Shown: positions 36,386 through 46,407, counted from the first letter of the stretch. The stretch is DNA of 60,593 nt from Oscillospiraceae bacterium (GCA_017508045.1 JAFVZT010000025.1:1-60593); one strand, 5' to 3'. Notes: generated by a model from the sequence alone, not told the origin. Made by a program: numbers and translations.

Positions 36386-37711
36386 ATGGCAAAACGGAAA
36401 TTGACAAGTTTATTTAGATATAAGGAGATTACCGATAGCGCCCTGGTTTTAATATCCAATGTACTGGCGCAGGCGGTTAATTTTGTGGCGGTCATGTTTA
36501 TGACCAAAATGCTGTCGGTGGAAGATTATGGAAAGTACGCACTGCTGAACACGGTTTTAACGCTGGTTGCAGACCTTTCCGATATGGGAATGAACGCATC
36601 TATCACGCGTTTTGTAGCACAGTATCGCGGGCAGAATGACCGGGCTTCAGAACTGGGCATCATTGCCTATTCTCTAAAGCGCAAGCTATGCAGCTCTGCA
36701 CTGGCGATTGGCCTTATGATGGTTTTTTCCAACTTCCTGGCAACCTATGTTATTCACGATTCGGCGTATTCAGTATATGTGATATTGGTGTCCTTCTGCG
36801 CCGGCTTTTACCTGCTTACCGGGTTATATAAGGCGGTATTTCAAGGGCGACAGAACTTTAAACACTACTTTTTATCTGTGGCAGTAGATGCCATAGTATA
36901 TCTTGCAACCGTTGTTGTATTGTATGCATTTCAGGCGTTATCTGTATTTACCATCGTTTTAGCCAGCCTTTTGCGCTCTTTGGTATCCACGGTTATTTGT
37001 GCGATTTTGGTAGGTGTTCCAATAAAGGAACTGTTTTCCCGGATATCCGGGAATAAAGAGACTGTTAAACTGTTCAATACTTACAGTCGCTGGATGTTCC
37101 TTTGGGCAATTTTTTCAAACCTGCAAACCCGGGCGGATGTATTGCTGTTATCCCAGCTTACTACCACCGACCAGGTTTCTTACTATGATATTGCCAATAA
37201 GATTACCAAGCCTGTGCTTTTGGTGGTATCCTCCTATTCTCAGATTATGAGTCCCGTTTTTGCCAAACTAAATACGTTAGACAAAATTCGTAAAAAGATT
37301 TCCTCAGTAAAGAAAATCGTTCTGGCAGGCACAGGCGGTATGCTACTGGCGGTAGCGTTATCCGGCATTGCGGTCCGAATTCTTTTTGGCAATAAATACG
37401 ACAATTCCATAGTGCCGCTGCAAATCATGTTTGCGGCTCTGATTTTCTATATTTGGACAATTCCCTATAACAGTGCCTTGTTTGCACTAAATAAGCCGCA
37501 GGTGTTTACGATTGCTGCCGGCATAGGTCTTGTAGCGACGGTTATTGGTGATTTTCTGTTGCTGCCGGCTTTTGGCGCGGTGGGTGCGGCGTTTACCTAT
37601 TTTATTGCCCAGCTTATTGGTTTTCTGGTAGCATATATTGGATACAGGTGGGCGGCGGAAAGGAGCACACTGGGTTATGGCACAGACGGCGGTAATTCTG
37701 CTGAATTATAA
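36386..37711 (+). CDS. Wzx-type flippase
   Basis: The 441-residue membrane protein has about twelve to fourteen hydrophobic helices, including LVLISNVLAQAVNFVAVMFM near the start and LNTVLTLVADLSDMGMNASI. These are typical of polysaccharide biosynthesis (MOP superfamily) flippases. It would move the lipid-linked repeat unit across the membrane for Wzy. Its 3' end overlaps the following GT by 35 bases. Confidence 0.85.
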   Translation: MAKRKLTSLFRYKEITDSALVLISNVLAQAVNFVAVMFMTKMLSVEDYGKYALLNTVLTLVADLSDMGMNASITRFVAQYRGQNDRASELGIIAYSLKRKLCSSALAIGLMMVFSNFLATYVIHDSAYSVYVILVSFCAGFYLLTGLYKAVFQGRQNFKHYFLSVAVDAIVYLATVVVLYAFQALSVFTIVLASLLRSLVSTVICAILVGVPIKELFSRISGNKETVKLFNTYSRWMFLWAIFSNLQTRADVLLLSQLTTTDQVSYYDIANKITKPVLLVVSSYSQIMSPVFAKLNTLDKIRKKISSVKKIVLAGTGGMLLAVALSGIAVRILFGNKYDNSIVPLQIMFAALIFYIWTIPYNSALFALNKPQVFTIAAGIGLVATVIGDFLLLPAFGAVGAAFTYFIAQLIGFLVAYIGYRWAAERSTLGYGTDGGNSAEL

Positions 37712-38576
37712 TAATTTTGACGATACGGCAGATTGCCTTGCCGCTTTGGAGCAATCTGCCTACAGGGATTTTCAAATCTATCTGGTGGACAACTGCTCCC
37801 CCGACGGCTCCGGGGAAAGGCTGCTGCACCGGTACGGGGATACCTGCCGGGTTATTTGCACAAACGAAAATTTAGGCTATGCGGGCGGCAATAATATAGG
37901 TCTGCAGAAAGCCTATCAGGACGGCTGCAGCTACTTTTGCATTTTGAATAACGACACCCAGGTGCATCCTCATATGCTGGGGAAGCTGGTAGAATACTTG
38001 CAGGAGCATGAAGACTGCGGCATTGTCAGTCCGGCGATTATGGAATATAACGACAGGGATACGGTGCAGTCTACCGGCGGTAAGATTATCTTTAAAACCG
38101 GAAATGTGGATATGTGCAACCGGGGAAAAAAATACAGCGAGCTTGCGCCGCTATACCACCCGGATTATGTGGGCGGTGCCTGTATGGTTTGTACCCGTAA
38201 GGTGCTGGAAACGGTGGGGTATATTCCGGAGGCCTACTTTCTGTTTTACGAGGAAACGGAGTGGTGCTTTAAAACGCGCAAAGCCAGCCTGGATGTGGTG
38301 TGCTGGACAAAAGCACAGGTCTATCACAAGGGATCTGTTTCCGTTAACCGCATAGGCGGTCTTTCGGAGTATTTGATGGAGCGCAACCGGATGCGGTTTG
38401 TCTGCCGCAATGCTGCCCTATGGGAGAAGCTGTGCTTTATTTGCTACGCCAACCTACGGGCAATTTACCGGGGTATTTTCCGGGATAAGGCATACCTGCG
38501 GTATCTAAAATTTTATTTTGACGGATTATTTAACCGGGTCGATAAAAAGTTTTCCTTCATAAGGATTGCGGAATAG
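37677..38576 (+). CDS. GT2 glycosyltransferase, rhamnosyltransferase-like
   Basis: The 299-residue GT-A enzyme shows VILLNYNNFDDTADCLAALE, CTNENLGYAGGNNIGLQKAY, the acidic metal site CILNNDTQVHP, and FFYEE-like FLFYEETEWCFKTRKA. This pattern is frequent in WbbL/RfbN-like rhamnosyltransferases, which fits the rml genes. ATG 37677 follows AAAGGAG. It overlaps the flippase end and is followed closely by the epimerase gene. Confidence 0.8.
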   Translation: MAQTAVILLNYNNFDDTADCLAALEQSAYRDFQIYLVDNCSPDGSGERLLHRYGDTCRVICTNENLGYAGGNNIGLQKAYQDGCSYFCILNNDTQVHPHMLGKLVEYLQEHEDCGIVSPAIMEYNDRDTVQSTGGKIIFKTGNVDMCNRGKKYSELAPLYHPDYVGGACMVCTRKVLETVGYIPEAYFLFYEETEWCFKTRKASLDVVCWTKAQVYHKGSVSVNRIGGLSEYLMERNRMRFVCRNAALWEKLCFICYANLRAIYRGIFRDKAYLRYLKFYFDGLFNRVDKKFSFIRIAE

Positions 38577-38587
38577 GAGAAAACGCT

Positions 38588-39685
38588 GTGAAAAAGGTTA
38601 TGTTAGTGTTCGGCACAAGACCGGAGGCTATTAAAATGTGTCCGCTGGTCAATGAGCTTAAGGGTCGGAAAAGCCTGCAAACCCTTGTCTGTGTCACCGG
38701 TCAGCACCGGCAGATGCTGGATCAGGTACTGGAGGCCTTTGGTGTGACGCCGGACTATGACCTGTCCATTATGAAGCAGCGGCAGACGCTGTTTGATGTG
38801 ACCACCAACATTCTTAACGGGCTTAAAACGGTGTTGGAGCAGGAGCGTCCGGATGTGGTTTTGGTTCACGGCGATACCAGCACCACCTTTGTCACCGCCC
38901 TTGCCTGCTTCTATTTGCAAATTCCCGTAGGCCATGTAGAGGCCGGACTGCGCACCTACAACATCTACTCTCCCTATCCCGAGGAGTTTAACCGGCAGGC
39001 AGTGAGCATTATCAGCCGTTTTAACTTCGCACCTACCGAGCTTTCCAAGGAAAATCTGCTTCGGGAGGGACGGGCGGCAGACAGTATTTTTGTTACCGGC
39101 AATACGGCAATCGATGCTCTGCAAACCACTGTGCGCGAAGACTATACCCATCCCCAGCTGCAGTGGGCAAAGGGAAGCCGCTTGATTATGATTACCGCCC
39201 ACCGTCGGGAAAATCTGGGTAAGCCTATGGAAAATATGTTCCGGGCAATCCGCCGGGTGATGGATGAGCATCCCGATGTTAAGGCAATCTATCCCATCCA
39301 TATGAACCCGGCTGTTCGGGAAACCGCAGATGCCATTTTAGGCGGAGATGACCGGATTCGGATTATTGAGCCGCTGGAGGTTCTGGATTTTCATAATTTT
39401 CTCAATGCCAGCTATCTTATCTTAACGGACTCCGGCGGTATTCAGGAGGAAGCTCCCTCTCTGGGAAAACCGGTTCTGGTTATGCGGGACACCACCGAGC
39501 GCCCGGAGGGCATTGCCGCCGGCACGCTGCGACTGGTGGGTACGGAGGAAGCGGTTATTTACCGGGAGTTTACCCGGCTTTTGGAGGATACTTCCGCCTA
39601 CGATGCTATGGCGCATGCGGTTAACCCCTACGGTGACGGCAAGGCCTGCAAGCGTATTGCGGATATTCTGGAGGAAGACTTATGA
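38588..39685 (+). CDS. wecB: UDP-N-acetylglucosamine 2-epimerase (non-hydrolysing)
   Basis: The 365-residue enzyme interconverts UDP-GlcNAc and UDP-ManNAc. Hallmarks are VFGTRPEAIKMCPLV, VTGQHRQMLDQ, VLVHGDTSTTF, GHVEAGLRT and ILTDSGGIQEEAPSLGKPVL. It suggests ManNAc or a derivative in the polymer. The start is GTG after AGGAG. It overlaps the phosphatase gene by four bases. No ManNAc dehydrogenase is near, so ManNAc itself is the likely product used. Confidence 0.95.
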   Translation: MKKVMLVFGTRPEAIKMCPLVNELKGRKSLQTLVCVTGQHRQMLDQVLEAFGVTPDYDLSIMKQRQTLFDVTTNILNGLKTVLEQERPDVVLVHGDTSTTFVTALACFYLQIPVGHVEAGLRTYNIYSPYPEEFNRQAVSIISRFNFAPTELSKENLLREGRAADSIFVTGNTAIDALQTTVREDYTHPQLQWAKGSRLIMITAHRRENLGKPMENMFRAIRRVMDEHPDVKAIYPIHMNPAVRETADAILGGDDRIRIIEPLEVLDFHNFLNASYLILTDSGGIQEEAPSLGKPVLVMRDTTERPEGIAAGTLRLVGTEEAVIYREFTRLLEDTSAYDAMAHAVNPYGDGKACKRIADILEEDL

Positions 39686-40353
39686 TTGATCTGCACAGCC
39701 ACATATTGCCCAATATGGATGACGGCAGCAAAAGTGTGGAAATGTCTTATAAAATGCTGGAGCTTTTGGCGCAGCAGGGTGTGGATACCGTTGTGGCAAC
39801 GCCCCATTTCTATCCCACCAAGGATACGCCGGAAGCGTTCTTAAGCCGCCGGCAGGCGGCGTTTGAGAAGCTGCAGCCCTTACCGGAGCACTTTCCCAAG
39901 GTGCTTTTGGGCGCGGAGGTTGCCTATTTTGAGGGTATAGGCGATTGTGAGCAGTTGCGGGAACTGCAAATCGGGCAAACCGGTCTGATTTTGGTGGAGA
40001 TGCCCTTTCGTGACTGGTCGGGCCGAATGATTCGGGAGCTGGAACGGCTTGCTTTGGGGTTGGGACTGACGCCGGTGCTTGCCCATGTGGATCGGTATTT
40101 GGGGAGCAATCAGCTTCCGAAATATCAACACCAGCTGTTGGATCGGGGGATTGCGCTGCAATATAACGCCGATGCCTTTTTAAAAATGGGACACCGCCGG
40201 TATCTTTTAAATCTTGTAAAACAGGGGCATAACTGCTACCTTGGATCGGATGCCCACAATTTGACCACCCGGGCGCCGAGAATGGAAGAAGCCTGCCGCT
40301 ACATTACCCAAAAGATGGGGACAGATGCCCGGGATTTGTTTGATGAATATTAA
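39682..40353 (+). CDS. CpsB/YwqE-type PHP tyrosine-protein phosphatase
   Basis: The 223-residue PHP-fold, metal-dependent phosphatase shows the metal ligands in MIDLHSHILPNMDDGS, VATPHFYP, VLLGAEVAYFEG, VLAHVDRYLG and YLGSDAHNL. CpsB proteins dephosphorylate the bacterial tyrosine kinase that controls chain length and export in capsule systems. No such kinase or its Wzz-like adaptor is in this cluster, so the substrate must be encoded elsewhere. It is the last gene of the cluster. Confidence 0.85.
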   Translation: MIDLHSHILPNMDDGSKSVEMSYKMLELLAQQGVDTVVATPHFYPTKDTPEAFLSRRQAAFEKLQPLPEHFPKVLLGAEVAYFEGIGDCEQLRELQIGQTGLILVEMPFRDWSGRMIRELERLALGLGLTPVLAHVDRYLGSNQLPKYQHQLLDRGIALQYNADAFLKMGHRRYLLNLVKQGHNCYLGSDAHNLTTRAPRMEEACRYITQKMGTDARDLFDEY

Positions 40354-40386
40354 AAAAGGAAGTACAGCCGTACTTCCTTTTTTAGC
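40352..40386. terminator. Bidirectional terminator between the polysaccharide and glycogen operons
   Basis: AAAAAAGGAAGTAC (40352-40365) pairs with GTACTTCCTTTTTT (40370-40383) around AGCC. A-run and T-run flank the stem on both sides, so it can stop both converging operons. Confidence 0.9.
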
Positions 40387-40409
40387 GTTATTAATTTGGT
40401 AAATGTACC

Positions 40410-40586
40410 TCAAAGTTGCTCCAAAAAGTCGGTGATATCCTTTCCAATGGGGCAGTCGGCGGCATAGGGGCAGTGCTCGTACAGGCAATCTACCTCGCTA
40501 AGCGTTCCGTTTTCCGCCACCGCCATCACTGTTCGCGGCCCATCAGTCTGCCGGCAGTAGCCGGTAAAAAAGCGTTCAGCTTCCAC
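40410..40586 (-). CDS. Small four-Cys protein at the end of the glycogen operon
   Basis: GTG at 40586 gives a 58-residue soluble protein with GYCRQTDGPRTV and DCLYEHCPYAADCPIG. The spaced cysteines suggest a metal or iron-sulfur site. GGAGG of the amylase 3' end lies seven bases before the start, and the start is only three bases past the amylase stop, which supports a real, coupled gene. I do not recognise the family. A longer in-frame reading from 40679 would overlap the amylase. Confidence 0.6.
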   Translation of the reverse strand: MEAERFFTGYCRQTDGPRTVMAVAENGTLSEVDCLYEHCPYAADCPIGKDITDFLEQL

Positions 40587-40588
40587 GG

Positions 40589-42415
40589 TCAACCCTCCAT
40601 AATGCAAAAGCCCATATTTTTCAGACACTTGCCCGATAAGTTGTTGGAAAGAAGAACAGCTCCCTCGGGCAGCATCCAATCCTCCTCACTGCGGTTTACA
40701 TAAATCGTCAGACCGGCGCAACCCCATTTTCTGGAAAAGGCAAGACGGCCATCCTGGGCAACAAGAAATTCTGTGTCAGCCTCTGCAAGCTCCGGATGGG
40801 TCTTACGAAGCGCACCAAGAGCGCGGTAATGGGCTAAAAGTGTCGTTTGCTCCTTGCCCCAAGGGTAGGTTCTGCGGTTAAAGGGGTCTTTGCCACCCTC
40901 CATACCGGCCTCGTCTGCGTAGTACAAGCTGGGATTTCCCGGTAGAGTGTACTGCAAAACCGAGGCCAGAAACAGCCGGTTTTCGCCCAAAGTCCGATTC
41001 TCCGGAGATAAAGCGCGGAAAGCAAGGACTTCCCGGGGACCGTCATATTCATCTGCCAAAGCAGTGAGGATGCGGGGGGTATCGTGACTGCCCATAAGGT
41101 TCATATTGCAGGCAATTACCTGCTTCGGGTAGTTTTCCAAAATGGTCATAACGGTATTTTTTAAGCCTGCGCCGTCATCCCGACCCCATAAAAAGCTTAA
41201 AATTGCGGTGCGGAAGGGGTAGTTCATCACGCTGTCCAACACCCCGTCCACAAAATACCGACACCGGGTATTGTAGGAAATTTTATTGGAGGCGTCCTCC
41301 CAGACCTCTCCAATGAGCAAGGCGTCGGGTTTTATTTCGCGGATGCGCTGCTTCAAGAGCCTTAAAAACTCTCCCGGCAGCTCGTCTGCCACATCCAGCC
41401 GGAAGCCGTCTGCCCCCAGCCTCAGCCAATGGGCCACGACGCTGTCCTGCCCTGTGATGATATATTCTACAAAGCCCGGGTCCAGTTTTTTCACAGTGGG
41501 CAATGTGTCAAAGCCCCACCAGCTGCTGTAGCGATTGGGATACTCTTGAAAATTATACCAGCTGCGGTAGGGGGAATTGGGGTCTTGGTACGCGCCCAAG
41601 TTTCCAAAAGCGCCGTATTTGTTAAAATACAGGCTGTTTGCACCGGTATGGGAGTAAACACCGTCCAAAACCACCCGGATACCTCTGTCATGGGCGGCCT
41701 GACACATCCGGGAAAAGTCCGCCTCCGTACCCAGCATAGGGTCGGGGGTTTTGTAGTCTGCGGTATCGTAGCGGTGGCTGGAAAAGCTTTTTCCAATGGG
41801 ATTTAAATACAAAATTGTAGTTCCCAGGGAAGCAACGTAGTCCATTTTTTCCGTAATGCCCTGAAAATTGCCACCGTAAAAGTCGTTGTTTAGAATTTCA
41901 CCTTGTTCGTTGGGCTGCCAGGAAACCTCCTCATTCCAGTTTTCGTGGCATATATAAGGTGTGAGCTTTCCCTGCAAATCCGGATTACCGGATTTAAAAA
42001 ACCGGTCCGGGAAAACCTGGTAAATCACGCCGCCTCTTGCCCAGTGGGGGGTGGTAAAATCGGCGGGGATGCAGGATACCTGCCACATCTGACCGTCTTC
42101 CATATTGGTATCGTCGCCGTATTTAAACAGCCGGAAGGTGCCGGTGTGACCGGTGATGGTAAAATAATAAAAATAAAGACCCGGCTGGCAGAAGGAGAAA
42201 TCTGCCTGCCAGAGGTCATAACAGTCCTTTTCATATCCAAATACCAGAGGAATTTGCAAAAAGGGCGCACCGTTTTCCGCTGTGACCACAAGGGTCACAG
42301 CGGTGGTTTTTACGCTTGTGGGGATGCGAATTGCCATGTGGCAGTTCTGCCCGGGAACAAGACACCCGAAAGGGGTTTTATATTCGGTTTTTTTGGAATC
42401 GAATAAAATTCGCAT
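40589..42415 (-). CDS. GH13 alpha-amylase family enzyme
   Basis: The 608-residue enzyme has an N-terminal beta domain (about 1-120), the GH13 barrel (about 127-520) and a C-terminal beta domain. Catalytic residues are the nucleophile D341 (GFRLDVADE), acid E370 (LLIGEVWED) and D445 (MGSHDTPR); region I is DGVYSHTG. No signal peptide is present, so it acts inside the cell on glycogen or maltodextrins, as neopullulanase or cyclomaltodextrinase types do. It starts 20 bases after glgA. Confidence 0.85.
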   Translation of the reverse strand: MRILFDSKKTEYKTPFGCLVPGQNCHMAIRIPTSVKTTAVTLVVTAENGAPFLQIPLVFGYEKDCYDLWQADFSFCQPGLYFYYFTITGHTGTFRLFKYGDDTNMEDGQMWQVSCIPADFTTPHWARGGVIYQVFPDRFFKSGNPDLQGKLTPYICHENWNEEVSWQPNEQGEILNNDFYGGNFQGITEKMDYVASLGTTILYLNPIGKSFSSHRYDTADYKTPDPMLGTEADFSRMCQAAHDRGIRVVLDGVYSHTGANSLYFNKYGAFGNLGAYQDPNSPYRSWYNFQEYPNRYSSWWGFDTLPTVKKLDPGFVEYIITGQDSVVAHWLRLGADGFRLDVADELPGEFLRLLKQRIREIKPDALLIGEVWEDASNKISYNTRCRYFVDGVLDSVMNYPFRTAILSFLWGRDDGAGLKNTVMTILENYPKQVIACNMNLMGSHDTPRILTALADEYDGPREVLAFRALSPENRTLGENRLFLASVLQYTLPGNPSLYYADEAGMEGGKDPFNRRTYPWGKEQTTLLAHYRALGALRKTHPELAEADTEFLVAQDGRLAFSRKWGCAGLTIYVNRSEEDWMLPEGAVLLSNNLSGKCLKNMGFCIMEG

Positions 42416-42435
42416 GAAAACTCCTTAGTGCTGTG

Positions 42436-43884
42436 TTATCTGTGTCCCAAAAGCTTATGAAACAGCTCCATGTAGCGACCTGCCGGCTTGTCCCAGCTGA
42501 AGTCCTGCTCCATATCCCGCTTTTGCAGGGCGGTAAACACATCCCGGCGGGTATGGTACAGTTCAAGAGCCCGGGACAAAGCATCGTAGAAATCGTCGGC
42601 ATTGTAGCTTTGGAAGGTAAAGCCAAGACCGTTCTGACCGCCTGCATCTACACCGGGGACGGTGTCTTTTAAGCCGCCGGTGGCGTGGACAACCGGCACG
42701 GTGCCGTAACGCATAGCATTCATCTGGCTTAAGCCACAGGGCTCACTTTTTGACGGCATGAGGTAAATGTCGCCGCCTGCGTAAATCCGGGAGGCCAGGG
42801 CCAAATCAAAGGTGATTTTTGCGGCAACCTTGCCGGGATACTTATCCGCAAGCCGGCGGAAAAATTCCTCAAAGCCAGCCTCGCCTGTACCCAAAATCAG
42901 CAGCTGGCAGCTTCTTTGGGTCATCAGACGCTCAGCAATGTAGCACAGAAGGTCTAAGCCTTTATGTCCTGCCAGCCGGGTGACCATGACCAAAAGGGGA
43001 AGGTTGGGATTTTCTTCCAGACCCACCTCTTTTTGCAAAGCCGCCTTGCAGTATGCCTTGCCGGAAAGGAAGGTATCGCTGTTATAGTGGCAGGGCAGCG
43101 CCGGGTCGGTTGCCGGATTGAAGGTGTTGGTGTCGATGCCGTTGGTAATGCCGGTGAGCTTTCCTGCCGCGGCAGATAAAACAGCATCCATACCGTGGGC
43201 ATAGTACGGGTACATCAGCTGCTTGGCATAGGTTTCCGATACGGTGGAGACCATATGGGCGGTTTCAATTGCGCCCTTCATTACATTCATACCACCGTTT
43301 AAGTCCAGACAGGCACGGTACTGTCCCGGCAAAGCCAGAACATCATCAAAGAAATAGCCGTCTGCCCAGCCCTGATACTCGATATTGTGAATGGTAAACA
43401 GGCATTTTGTGTTGGGAAACAGCGGATAATACTCCGCAGCCAGATAGGTGGGAGCAAGACCGGTCTGCCAGTCGTTGCACTGAAGAATATCAGGGATAAA
43501 ATTCAGCTTTAAAAGGACTTCCAGACAGGCCTTGGAGAAGTAGGCAAAGCGCTCGCCGTCATCGCCGTGACCGTAGATTCCGCCGTCCCGGTTGCCGAAA
43601 TAGTAAAGATTGTCTACAAAATAGACCTGTACGCCCTTGGGGGCATTGTTGAGCTTCATTACGCCTACATATTGCTTCCGCCAGCCTAGGGTTATTTCAA
43701 AGCTGGTGACTTGCCCCACATCCAGCGCCTTATTTTCCCGGATTTTTTTGTAGTAGGGCAGTAAAAGCGCTACCTCGTTGCCTTCAATCCGCCCCAATGC
43801 GGCGGGCAGAGCCTCCATTACATCTCCCAATCCACCGGATTTGATGTAGGGAGCGCCCTCTGAGGCAAGCAGGGCAATTTTCAT
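42436..43884 (-). CDS. glgA: Glycogen synthase
   Basis: The 482-residue GT5 enzyme adds glucose from ADP-glucose to glycogen. It shows the ADP-glucose binding KSGGLGDVMEALP at the N terminus, TIHNIEYQGW, GITNGIDTNTFNP, and the donor loop MPSKSEPCGLSQMNAMRYG. The start overlaps the glgD stop by four bases (ATGA). Length is usual for the family. Confidence 0.95.
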   Translation of the reverse strand: MKIALLASEGAPYIKSGGLGDVMEALPAALGRIEGNEVALLLPYYKKIRENKALDVGQVTSFEITLGWRKQYVGVMKLNNAPKGVQVYFVDNLYYFGNRDGGIYGHGDDGERFAYFSKACLEVLLKLNFIPDILQCNDWQTGLAPTYLAAEYYPLFPNTKCLFTIHNIEYQGWADGYFFDDVLALPGQYRACLDLNGGMNVMKGAIETAHMVSTVSETYAKQLMYPYYAHGMDAVLSAAAGKLTGITNGIDTNTFNPATDPALPCHYNSDTFLSGKAYCKAALQKEVGLEENPNLPLLVMVTRLAGHKGLDLLCYIAERLMTQRSCQLLILGTGEAGFEEFFRRLADKYPGKVAAKITFDLALASRIYAGGDIYLMPSKSEPCGLSQMNAMRYGTVPVVHATGGLKDTVPGVDAGGQNGLGFTFQSYNADDFYDALSRALELYHTRRDVFTALQKRDMEQDFSWDKPAGRYMELFHKLLGHR

Positions 43885-44993
43885 ACGACTTCACCTCGTT
43901 TGATTACAACAGGATTGGCAGGGGTACCTACCAAAACAGCGTTGGGATGTACGATAACGTCCTTGTCCAAAATCACATTCTTCAGGCAGGCACCTTCGCC
44001 TACCACCGTGTCATTCATAATGACGCAGTTTTCCACCTGTGCGCCGGGGTAAATGGTAACCTGACGGAACAGCACAGAGTTTTTCGCCTTGCCGCCCAGC
44101 ATACAGCCGTCGGCAACGGAGCAGTTTTCAATCTGACAGTTTTCTCCGTAATAGGTGGGCACGCGGTCACGGACCTTGGTATAAACCGGGTGGTTTCTGG
44201 AGAACAAGTCATCCCGGATTTCCTTTTGCGTCAGCGCCAGATTGTTGGCAAAGTATTCCGCAACGCTGTCGTTGAAAAATGCCACGCCGTCAAAGTGGTA
44301 AACATTGATGGTAGCTTCCTTTTTCTTCCAAAGACCCAGAACCAAATCCCGGTCCATGTGGTAAAGGTTACGGGCAATATGCTCCTGAAGCTGCTGCATT
44401 AACCATGCCTTGCTCAGCACAAAAATATCCATAGATGCCTCGTAATCGCTGGGCGCTGCATAGTCCACGGCTACATCAGCGACATCCCCGCGCTTATCCA
44501 GCTTAATGGCTAGATCCAGAGGGCGGTTGCCGTCAGCGATGCCGGAGCAGGTGACAACGGTAATGTCCCGCCCGCTTTTAATGTGGGAATCCAGAACGGC
44601 ACTTAAATCGATGTTGCACATAACGGCAGCATCCTGCATAATCACATACTCATCGTTGCCGCCGAACTCCAAAAAGCTCATGGCAGCGTACAGCGACTCC
44701 AGCTTGCCCCGATAGTCGGAGGTCTGGGAGGAGGAATAGGGGGTCAGGTATTCCAGACCGCCGGCCTCCATTTCCAGTCCCCATTCTTCACCGGAGCCTA
44801 CATGGTTCATAAGGCTTTGGTATTTGTGTCGGGTGACAATGCCCACCCGGCGAATTCCGGCACAGGTCAAATTGGTCAAAGCAAAGTCCACCTGGCGATA
44901 GCGGCCACCGAAGGGCAGGCTGGCCATGGTGCGTTTTTCTGTTAAATCACCCAAAGATCCGTCATTGGCAAATACAATACCCAGTACATTCAT
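43881..44993 (-). CDS. glgD: GlgD, regulatory subunit of ADP-glucose pyrophosphorylase
   Basis: The 370-residue GlgC paralogue has MNVLGIVFANDGSLGDLTEK in place of the catalytic GGxGTRL-type loop, so it is not expected to be active alone. It keeps the fold (PFGGRYRQVDFALTN) and the left-handed beta-helix C terminus. In Firmicutes GlgD binds GlgC and changes its activity. It starts 13 bases after glgC, in the same operon. Confidence 0.9.
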   Translation of the reverse strand: MNVLGIVFANDGSLGDLTEKRTMASLPFGGRYRQVDFALTNLTCAGIRRVGIVTRHKYQSLMNHVGSGEEWGLEMEAGGLEYLTPYSSSQTSDYRGKLESLYAAMSFLEFGGNDEYVIMQDAAVMCNIDLSAVLDSHIKSGRDITVVTCSGIADGNRPLDLAIKLDKRGDVADVAVDYAAPSDYEASMDIFVLSKAWLMQQLQEHIARNLYHMDRDLVLGLWKKKEATINVYHFDGVAFFNDSVAEYFANNLALTQKEIRDDLFSRNHPVYTKVRDRVPTYYGENCQIENCSVADGCMLGGKAKNSVLFRQVTIYPGAQVENCVIMNDTVVGEGACLKNVILDKDVIVHPNAVLVGTPANPVVIKRGEVV

Positions 44994-45006
44994 GGTGACA
45001 ACCTCC

Positions 45007-46197
45007 TTAAACGATTTCCCCGGGCAGAATTACGGTGTTTTCCTCTGCCAGGGTGTCCTTGCCGGTAACGCTGATTTTCTTCTTCTCCGTGGGACCAAAC
45101 GCGCCGCCGATGACGCAGCCCCGGCAAATCCGACTGTTTTCGCCCAAAATGGCGTGTCGGACAATGGCACCGGATTCGATTACAACACCGGGCATAACGA
45201 CGCTGTTTTCCACCAGCGCACCCTCGCCCACTACACAGCCTGTGGAGATGATGCTGTGGCGGACAATGCCGTAAATTTCCGAGCCTTCAGCAATGAAGCA
45301 GTTCACCGTCTCTGCCTTTTCGTCGATATAAGAGGAGGGCAGGGCGTTGTTCCGGGCGTAGATTTTGCTGTTTTCGTCGCCCCGGATGTCAAATTCCGGG
45401 TTCTTGCCCAGCAGCTCCATGTTGGCTTCCCACAGGGAGTCGATGGTACCGACATCCTTCCAGTAGCCGTTAAAGGTGTAGGCCATCAGCCTGTGGCCGG
45501 CATTTAACAGGTTGGGGATGATGTTCTTACCAAAGTCGTTGGCGGAATTGGGGTCTTCCTCGTCGGCAATCAAAAACTCCCGCAGCACCTTCCAGTTAAA
45601 GACATAGATACCCATAGAGGCATTGGTGGACTTGGGATTTTTTGGCTTTTCCTCAAACTCATAAATCGAGCCGTCGGGATTGGTGTTGAGAATACCGAAC
45701 CGGCTTGCCTCCTCCAGAGGCACGTCCCGAACGGCAATGGTGCAGGCAGCACCGTTTTTCTCATGGAACTGCACCATCTCGGCATAGTCCATTTTATAGA
45801 TATGGTCGCCGGAGAGGACAACCACATATTCCGGGTCATAGCGCTCAATAAAGGCTATGTTCTGATAAATGGCATTGGCAGTGCCCTTGTACCAGCCGCT
45901 TTTTTTATCGTGACGCTCATAGGGGGGCAGAACCTGGGCGCAGCAATGGGATTTGTTCAGGCCCCAGGGCTGTCCGTTGCCGATGTATTCATTTAGCTCC
46001 AGAGGTTGATACTGCGTCAAAATGCCCACGGTATCGATACCGGAGTTAACGCAGTTGGAAAGGGGGAAATCGATAATACGGTATTTTCCTCCAAAGGGAA
46101 CGGCAGGCTTAGCGGTGTTTTGTGTCAGCACCTTTAGGCGGCTGCCCTGGCCGCCGGCCAAAAGCATAGCAATACAGCGTTTTTTCTGGAAGTACAT
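45007..46197 (-). CDS. glgC: Glucose-1-phosphate adenylyltransferase
   Basis: The 396-residue catalytic subunit makes ADP-glucose. It shows [68 protein letters not shown] and the hexapeptide-repeat C terminus. AAGGAG lies nine bases before the ATG. It is the first gene of the glycogen operon. The promoter region 46198-46330 is AT-rich with an AGACAA-T-TTGTCT palindrome at 46305-46317, but I see no strong promoter. Confidence 0.95.
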   Translation of the reverse strand: MYFQKKRCIAMLLAGGQGSRLKVLTQNTAKPAVPFGGKYRIIDFPLSNCVNSGIDTVGILTQYQPLELNEYIGNGQPWGLNKSHCCAQVLPPYERHDKKSGWYKGTANAIYQNIAFIERYDPEYVVVLSGDHIYKMDYAEMVQFHEKNGAACTIAVRDVPLEEASRFGILNTNPDGSIYEFEEKPKNPKSTNASMGIYVFNWKVLREFLIADEEDPNSANDFGKNIIPNLLNAGHRLMAYTFNGYWKDVGTIDSLWEANMELLGKNPEFDIRGDENSKIYARNNALPSSYIDEKAETVNCFIAEGSEIYGIVRHSIISTGCVVGEGALVENSVVMPGVVIESGAIVRHAILGENSRICRGCVIGGAFGPTEKKKISVTGKDTLAEENTVILPGEIV

Positions 46198-46407
46198 GGC
46201 GCTCAGCTCCTTATGTTCATAGTTGAAACGTTCAAAAAAGGGGATGAAAGGGTGACCATAACATCCCTGCTAATACCATACCACATTTTACGCAATTATG
46301 AAAGAGACAATTTGTCTAAATTCTACGATAAAAAAATAGTTAAATTGCCAAATTTTATGGAAATAGCAAAAAACTTACCTGCATTTTCAATTTTTTTCTA
46401 AATATAG

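Noticed and set aside
46213-46401. 62-codon plus-strand open frame between glgC and the SpoIIQ-like gene
   Set aside because: It has no ribosome site, is AT-rich with no domain, and overlaps the promoter regions of both neighbours.
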